A stretch of 64,000 bases of DNA from Metellina segmentata (Eukaryota; Arthropoda; Arachnida; Araneae; Tetragnathidae), in assembly GCA_947359465.1 (NCBI GenBank), contig OX375873.1, positions 44,178,437 to 44,242,436 of the forward strand, written 5' to 3'. Position 1 is the stretch's first letter; the number at the start of each line of letters is the position of its first letter. A program made the position numbers and the translations under genes. The notes under the pieces were generated by a model. That model searched no databases, had not been told where the DNA came from, and worked only from the letters and a program-made list of their open reading frames with translations. This document shows, in pieces, positions 57,898 to 64,000 of this stretch.

Positions 57898-58947
57898 CCC
57901 ACTGGCTGATTATCCCGCGATTTCCACAGGCAACTCAAATGTAGCAAAATTTGCTCATCCCGCGATTTTCGCGGGCAGGTGTTTTTCTATCTTTATTGAG
58001 GAGCGCATCCCGCCTTTTCACCGTTTAACCAATGAAATAAATTACATACAGTGTTAGACGTTAAATTTATATTTTGGTCAACAGATATCGCTAGTCGTCC
58101 ACTAAATTGCGGCATTTGAAGGTACTTTGTATTTACCGCTCTAACTTCGTGCCTTTGTTTGGCGCCTTTTTCTAATCAGAAATGGCTGCTAGAAAACGTT
58201 CAGCGATTGACAGAGTATATATTCCTGATGATTTATCAGATTCTGAAAGTGATTTTAGTTTTGATAGTGATAGTGATATAGATTTTTCGGACTGCTCCTC
58301 AGATAGCGATGAATCTGATCATGATTCAATAAACTTGCAAAGCGTCAGGCAGTAGTGCAAAATTGATATGAAGAATATTCCTCCTCCTCCAGTTCCTTTT
58401 CGTGGAAATCCGGGAATTACTGTGCATATAGTTACAATGCAAGTATATTGAGTTATTTTAAACTTTTTTTTGATGATCAAATATTACGAATGCTAGTCCA
58501 AGAAACAAATAGATACGCTGAACATTATATCCATAAAGCAGTTTGTAAAGAGAATTCCTGTTGGAAAAAATGGAGAGAAACGAATGTTGGAGAACTAAGA
58601 TTTTTTTTTGCAGTTTTGTTACTCCAAGGGGGGGGGAGGAGTCATAAAGAAACCAGAACAAGAGCATTATTATTATCATTTTTTTCATTTTACTTTTTTA
58701 TATTATGTAATAAATAGAAATTAACTGTAATTCAATTGAAATTTTTTTTTTTGCGATAACAACTGAAATTAGGTTTTCTGACAGTTTAGTTTCTCATGAT
58801 AAAAATCTATATAAAAAGTCTTTTCTAGAAAGAAAAAAATGCATATTTCAATTCTCCAATATATATAGATTTTAATATGAAAAAAAAAAAAAAAAATACA
58901 CGATTTTTGTAGCGATTTTGGTCTACAAATTGAGCGCAGTCAGAGGG
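57898..58947 (+). mobile_element. piggyBac-like element, internally deleted, TTAA-flanked
   Basis: It begins cccactggctgattatcccg at 57898 and ends gagcgcagtcagaggg at 58947, with TTAA immediately outside both (57894-57897 and 58948-58951). The CCC...GGG ends and TTAA duplication are the piggyBac signature. The 1050 bp contain only the N-terminal part of the transposase. A second short inverted pair (cccgcgattttcgcggg) lies near the left end. Confidence 0.9.
58182..58640 (+). pseudogene. piggyBac transposase N-terminus, broken
   Basis: From 58182 the frame reads MAARKRSAIDRVYIPDDLSD followed by an acidic Ser/Asp-rich stretch, typical of piggyBac N-termini, and stops near 58355. After the stop, KIDMKNIPPPPVPFRGNPGI continues. 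Then, in another frame, come ILSYFKLFFDDQILRMLVQE, TNRYAEHYIHK, and LRFFFAVLLLQG (58450-58630). LFFDD..L..LV.ETNRYA is the hallmark start of the piggyBac DDE domain. The catalytic aspartates that should follow are deleted; the sequence passes directly into a G run and the AT-rich 3' end. Confidence 0.87.
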
Positions 58948-58951
58948 TTAA

Positions 58952-59489
58952 ACCATGAAATGTTTGTCCGCAGTCATTTTCATTTTTTAGCCAAGGGTAA
59001 GATATGGATTTATGCTTTTGTTACAAAAGAATTCCAGTCGATAATTTTATGATGTGAAAAAACGGAGTGTACAAAATGAAAGAAAATATTCCAAAAGACA
59101 CAGATCATTATTTTCACACTTGCAAATTGAGCGCATTAAAACAGTTTTTGAGGATGATTTTTCTTTTTGTTCTTAAGGAAAATTACAAGAAATTTAGGAT
59201 TGGAAAAACAACTTTATATAACCTTTTAGAACTTTTGCAAAATTTACATTTTCGAAACTTTTTGTTGCGTAAAAGTTAAGTGACCCACAAAAGCATGTAT
59301 TAACATTATGTTGTAACTGTGAATTCTCTTTCTTCAGATCACATAGTATGTGGGCATGATGGAACCCAAAGTTTTTTTTATGTTGAAAATTATTGCAAAG
59401 ACATGGTCTTTCTCAACAAAGAATGAAATGTATGTTTTTTTTCCTTGTAATGAAAATTTTACGTTTTTTGGATACTGTGGGGAAAAATG
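58952..59489. other. Spacer between piggyBac copy and right array, nothing recognised
   Basis: AT-rich sequence with short frames (59067-59279) lacking recognisable content. Confidence 0.5.
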
Positions 59490-59890
59490 GCTGCTGGGTA
59501 GGTTACCCGTTTCTCAGACCCAACGAATCGCTCTGAATGTTTTCCGGATTCTTAGACTAACTATACCTATCGATAGTTTTACCCGTCTCTCAGACCCAAT
59601 ATGGTGCTCTGAATATGTTTACCCGATCCTCAGACTAGCTATAGACCTCTGGATAGGTTTACTTTTTCCCTCAGACCTAATTAATATGGTGCTCTGAATA
59701 TGTTTACCCGTTCCTCAGACCCAAAAAGGTATTCTGAAAACGTTTACCCAACCCACAGACTAACTATATCCCTGTACTATAGACTAACTATAGTCTATCT
59801 ATGAATAGGTTTACCCGTCCTCAGACCCAATATGGTGCTCTAAATATGTTTAGCCGACACTCAGACTGTATACTTCTCTCCGGATAGTTT
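59490..59890 (+). repeat. Tandem array of about 40-bp subunits (right block)
   Basis: The same alternating subunits as at 57480-57800 (gctctgaatatgtttacccg, tcctcagactagctatag, cctctggataggtttac, ctcagacccaatatggtgct). A local duplication of actaactatag.c appears near 59757-59795. Frames through this block, such as the end of 59350-59697, are repeat-derived. Confidence 0.85.
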
Positions 59891-60789
59891 TTCCTCACAT
59901 TGTTTTAATCTTTGTTAGGCCATTTTCGAAACTTTTAGTTTTGGACAATGCGTTTGTGAATAACATTTACTTATTATAGGTTTTGATTGCCCACATTTAT
60001 AAAACAAGTTAAATATTCTACCTTCCTAGGTTCATTTTATACCTTAAGCATTTTTACATGTGTTTTCCTTTATTTATAGTGCAAAAAAGCCATACACGCG
60101 ATGTGGTCCAAGTACTCAGGTAAGGAGCACAGGTAACAAAACATTTACAAAGTACACCACATCACGCATGACTAAGAGTGCTGTGGGAAAGAGAGTATTC
60201 CTCGGTACTCTCCATCTGCGTAAAGAGCATCTGATGTACTTAATCCTCGCGGCAACGAGTCTTTGGTAACTGTAAGTCCAACGATGACATTTCCAGTGAA
60301 GCACCTAGGGCATTAACACTCAAGGCATTCACTATTTATGCTTTGGAGGAAAAAGGACCAGAATGATGAGGTATAACATCTTTGGCCATACCCCGTCTCT
60401 TCTCTTTCACCGTTAAGCTTCTCGTGTTGGCACGTGATGTGCCTGTAGAGACCCTTTGAAGCCCGTTTGTAGAGGGAAAGTGGTGTGAGTTGGTCACGTG
60501 ACGTTTTCATATTGTTTTTACTTTCGATCAATTCCACATGAAGGGGTTTTTCTGTAAAGCCAAATATGCAGAGTGTTTCGAAACTTTCTGTACAAAAGGG
60601 AGGCTCAGAACGACAAATTAAATCATATTAACGTTGGGATGTTGGAAGCCACTTGGAGGTATTAAAACAGAGGAGTGGTGCAAAAAAAAAGTATGTGAGT
60701 ATTTATTTTTTACAGTTTGACAGTTGTAACTTACAGCTTAAACCCTCAACAATAATACACTCCTGACAGTACCAATGGATGAATTGGTA
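59891..60789. other. Nothing recognised
   Basis: Frames on both strands at 60060-60304 overlap and have no recognisable content. Confidence 0.45.
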
Positions 60790-60860
60790 GGTAGGTAGTT
60801 GAATTTACGTCATACTGGAGATACTCAATGGGCTATTACGAATGGATTGAGGCACAAGTT
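60790..60860 (-). repeat. Short SINE tail remnant
   Basis: gaatttacgtcatactggag, atactcaatgggctattacg resembles the start of the minus-oriented tail module (acgtcgtactagagcaacac, aacgggctattgacg). Very decayed. Confidence 0.5.
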
Positions 60861-63800
60861 CAGTTCCTCTTTTTCGTGGACACTTTCAGCCGCGATAGTT
60901 GTAGAGTCAATGGGGATATCTGTTGCTTTAAAACTGGATTAACGATTATCCTTAAATAAGTTTTAAAAAGCACAAGTAAAGCAATCAAATGTAATATCTT
61001 AATCAGTAAAGTACCATTCATGAAGTACAAATTGTGCAGAGTGATTAATGATTTTAAAGATTTCAGCGAATGAAGGTAAGTATGACACACAGTGCACAGT
61101 GACAGATAGGAAATTCTTCCAGTTTTATATAAGGTAGTGCAGATTTCACTCATAAACTTGGAGGGAAACCTACCCCCAGTTTCAACGAAACGTCCATGCC
61201 TATTTGAATGACAACTTGTACAACAAGAGGATGGACCATATGCGACATTGAATGTTAACCGTATCTTACATGGACTACACGATTATCGAATTTTACAACG
61301 TGCGATTTTTTCCTCTATACTGGATATTTGCGTAATCCTTGCCCTTTCTTCCGAGATTAAAAAATGGTAACATTCTCAACAACATGGTAACATTCAACAG
61401 CGCCTGCTTCTCAAGGGAATTAAGAAAAGCTTCAACGAGAGTGATCTGAGGAGTCATTTGCCCTGTCATAAAGAGTGAGCACATCGAGCTTTTGTAAATC
61501 TATAAATCTTGTACACCATTTGAACAATTCCATTGACGTTCCTACATATGCTTCCCAAGTGTTGCTTGCGAAACAACCTAATATTTAAAAATATATCGGT
61601 ACCACCGTGCCAAAGTCGTTGTTTTGATGTTTAGGGAAAGATCGAGTTCCAACTTTAAGGTTGTTTTCTTGTGAAAATGGTATTTCCACTGAGAATCAAG
61701 ATGATTCATGACTCTATCGTAGTGTAAAACACGAAATCACGACTCAAGAAATGTAGTTAGGTGACCATCCGCCAAAATACAGATGGGTGCCTTTGAGGTG
61801 GTGGTTACGTTATGTTCGCAAATACGAATGGGTAATTTATAGCTACATTTCCCTTTTCATCCAAATTAACTTCCTACTATTTTTCCTTATGATAAAGTAA
61901 TACATACATACCCCTAAGAAAGTCCCAGAGGGAGGATTATACAGTTTGATAGACATTTTTGGGAAGAGAAATTAAAAAAAAAAAAAGAGAGAAAGCATTT
62001 GAAAGTTTATGATCCTAAAAGATTCGAGGATCTTCAGTGTTAAGATTACAGAATACCGCTTCTACATACAGTTCTTCGTAAGTTGATAAGTAATCCAGTA
62101 GTTTAGATATACCTCTAAAGTGGAATGCATTTATCCTCCTCTCGATATCCAGGTCACTTGAATAATATGTGTGGTGGTGTGTATATCATAGCAAGAATCC
62201 GTTAGTGTACACACTGTGGTTGTGCAGGTGTTGATTTTTTTGGGTTTTATGGCACAAGGGCTCTATTTGGTACAACTTCTTCAAACATAAGACAAACAAC
62301 ATCAGGTAAACGGACATACACTCATAAATAAATCTCACATAGAAGAGATAACCAGATTACCACTAGAAGTGCCATCGAGTCTGTCCTTTGGAGAGACTTA
62401 TCAGTTTGATGGGAATTTTATTAAAATGCTACTAAAGAAACAAAATAAATAAATTAAATCATAAATTAAAAAATTCATCAATGTGGATTGCATTGATGAA
62501 TTTTCGCAAAGGGGATTGCCCACTGAACTAAAAAACACAATACATATTGTTTATAACGACTAAATTACTGTTGTCCTATCATGGACATGGCTCAGCAGGA
62601 AATGAATTAATTAGTCCAACAATTTGTTTATTTGACTCTCGATAAATGCAATATCTACGGTCAGATGCAATTTCTCTTCGCATGCTGCCCATCCCCCTTT
62701 TGTGAAAGCACACGCAAAATTCGGTCCTCGGGTGGGTAGTAGTGAGATAAGCCCAGGTAATATACCTGGGGTAAGTCGCAAGAATGGTACACCAACAATG
62801 AATCGCATTGGGTATGCAGTCTGCTACAACAACTCGTAGTTACTCCTCACCTTTTCACGAAGGCTCCACAGAACATCTCAGAACCCCTCAGAACAGAACA
62901 GAACACCCAATCCGTATGCGCATAGAGATATGCTTCGGAGACCAAAACCTACAGAGTATGTTATAAACGGGTCATTATCTGTGAAAACTGAAGTATTTTT
63001 AGGTCTTTGATTTGGCCACTTTCATCCACTCTGGGTATGACTTGAAGGAGTGTGTCGTCCACATATCCCCCTTCTAGTTTCATTCCCTCTGCCAATTCCT
63101 TAGAAGTGCCTTACTAAAGCAGGGATACACTAAAATCACGGAAACTATAACGTCTCCGTGATTGAACTGTAAATCCAAAGATGCTTCATGGAACTGAAGT
63201 TATTAAAATAAAAACGCAACAACACGAGCGAAATAAACATTGAACTCACACCATTCTTCCCACACACTTCATCTTACACGAGTACCGCGATGTTCAGGTA
63301 CTCCCACTCCTCTGGAGTTCACTCTTTCGTTCAAAATTTTCCTTTAAAGCTGATAAAAATGTATTCTAGCAGCAAGCTGCAATGATTATCGAAAAATATG
63401 TATGGAGAAAAAATACTACACAAGTTCTCCAGTTTCCTTCCCGTTTTTTTATGTATTCTACTAAAAAAAGAAGAAACGAAAGAAGCAGAAGAGAGTGAAG
63501 AGATCGATGATGTATTCAGAAAAAAAAAATTTAACTTTTATTCATATAATTTTTTTATAAACTTTCTTTTCCTCTCCCTGTTTCCGTGACTTAATACTTG
63601 AACCGGGGGAAGGAACGAAGACATGTTATTTGGAAAAACGCATAACCCCGAGAATGTAAAAAAGAAATTCTTTTATTCGTTCAAACTTTTCAAATTGTTT
63701 GGAGACCTTGACTTCAAAAGCATACAAGTCACTGCACTTTATAACCTATTGCAACAGTTTATGGGTTAAAAATAATCAAATGTTCGGTTATAAATTTAAG

Positions 63801-64000
63801 TTTTTTCGTTTCTTGTTCTTGGAAAACCCTTTTCAGTGGATGTTGCGTACTATTTTTTATTTCCTCCATGTCAGTGTTTGTATTGCGCTGTACTCTCATA
63901 TGGTCACTCATAGTTAATAACTTGATTTCAGTAATGCGAGTTTTCAGTATGCAGTATTCTGTTATTACAGTGTTTAATGTTAAGAGTTCAACATTTTATG
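60861..64000. other. Right end of window, no supported gene
   Basis: AT-rich sequence with scattered short frames, including 62611-62808 (-), 60860-61153 (-) and 63398-63589 (+). I do not recognise any of them and none has a homologous pattern across the window. If the kinesin gene extends to the right, this is intron. Confidence 0.4.

Noticed and set aside
62611..62808. A 65-codon minus-strand frame
   Set aside because: I could not tie it to any family and saw no second copy or splice context.

Overview
The window looks like nuclear DNA from an AT-rich, intron-rich, transposon-dense animal genome. An arthropod is most likely, and a chelicerate such as a spider is my best guess from the mix of tRNA-derived SINEs, Tc1/mariner copies and Helitrons; that assignment is an inference. 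There is no operon-like layout, no phage and no CRISPR.

Only one host gene can be supported. It is a minus-strand kinesin of the KIF26 (kinesin-11) family, the relatives of vertebrate KIF26A/KIF26B and C. elegans VAB-8. Six exons can be placed with GT-AG splice sites and matching phases: 42653-42850, 27045-27194, 19191-19277, 18820-18970, 15341-15503 and a giant exon at 4444-7869. Joined, they read 1391 codons without a break, from the P-loop of the motor to a stop codon. The N-terminal part of the motor was not found and probably lies beyond the right edge. A possible splice donor just before the stop means the true C-terminus may lie beyond the left edge. The motor keeps GKTHT but has a degenerate switch I and switch II, as in KIF26 proteins thought not to hydrolyse ATP. 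The tail carries the KIF26 [19 protein letters not shown] block, W-[IV]-D-[GY]-P repeats and a [12 protein letters not shown] block.

Everything else is introns, flanks and mobile DNA. The intron at 7870-15340 holds a palindromic MITE, a Helitron with two 3' ends and a nested MITE, a hAT-like element filled with an ATCGAT-rich dimeric repeat, and a Mutator-like MITE with a 10-bp target duplication. The intron at 15504-18819 has a pogo-like MITE and a deleted Tc1. The intron at 19278-27044 has a complex satellite with an 83-bp core. The intron at 27195-42652 has two Helitrons, a mariner split by a Tc1 with an odd inverted scar, tandem arrays, a TA-flanked element with a transposase remnant, and a fold-back mariner. 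Upstream of the first visible exon (42851-64000) lie nested SINEs, a 150-165-bp satellite, a piggyBac remnant near ~40-bp tandem arrays, and more SINEs.

I found no convincing new biological system. The points most worth checking are the C-terminus and 5' exons of KIF26, the Helitron with tandem 3' termini, the repeat-filled hAT-like element, the inverted mariner scar around the Tc1, and the module swapping among the SINEs.
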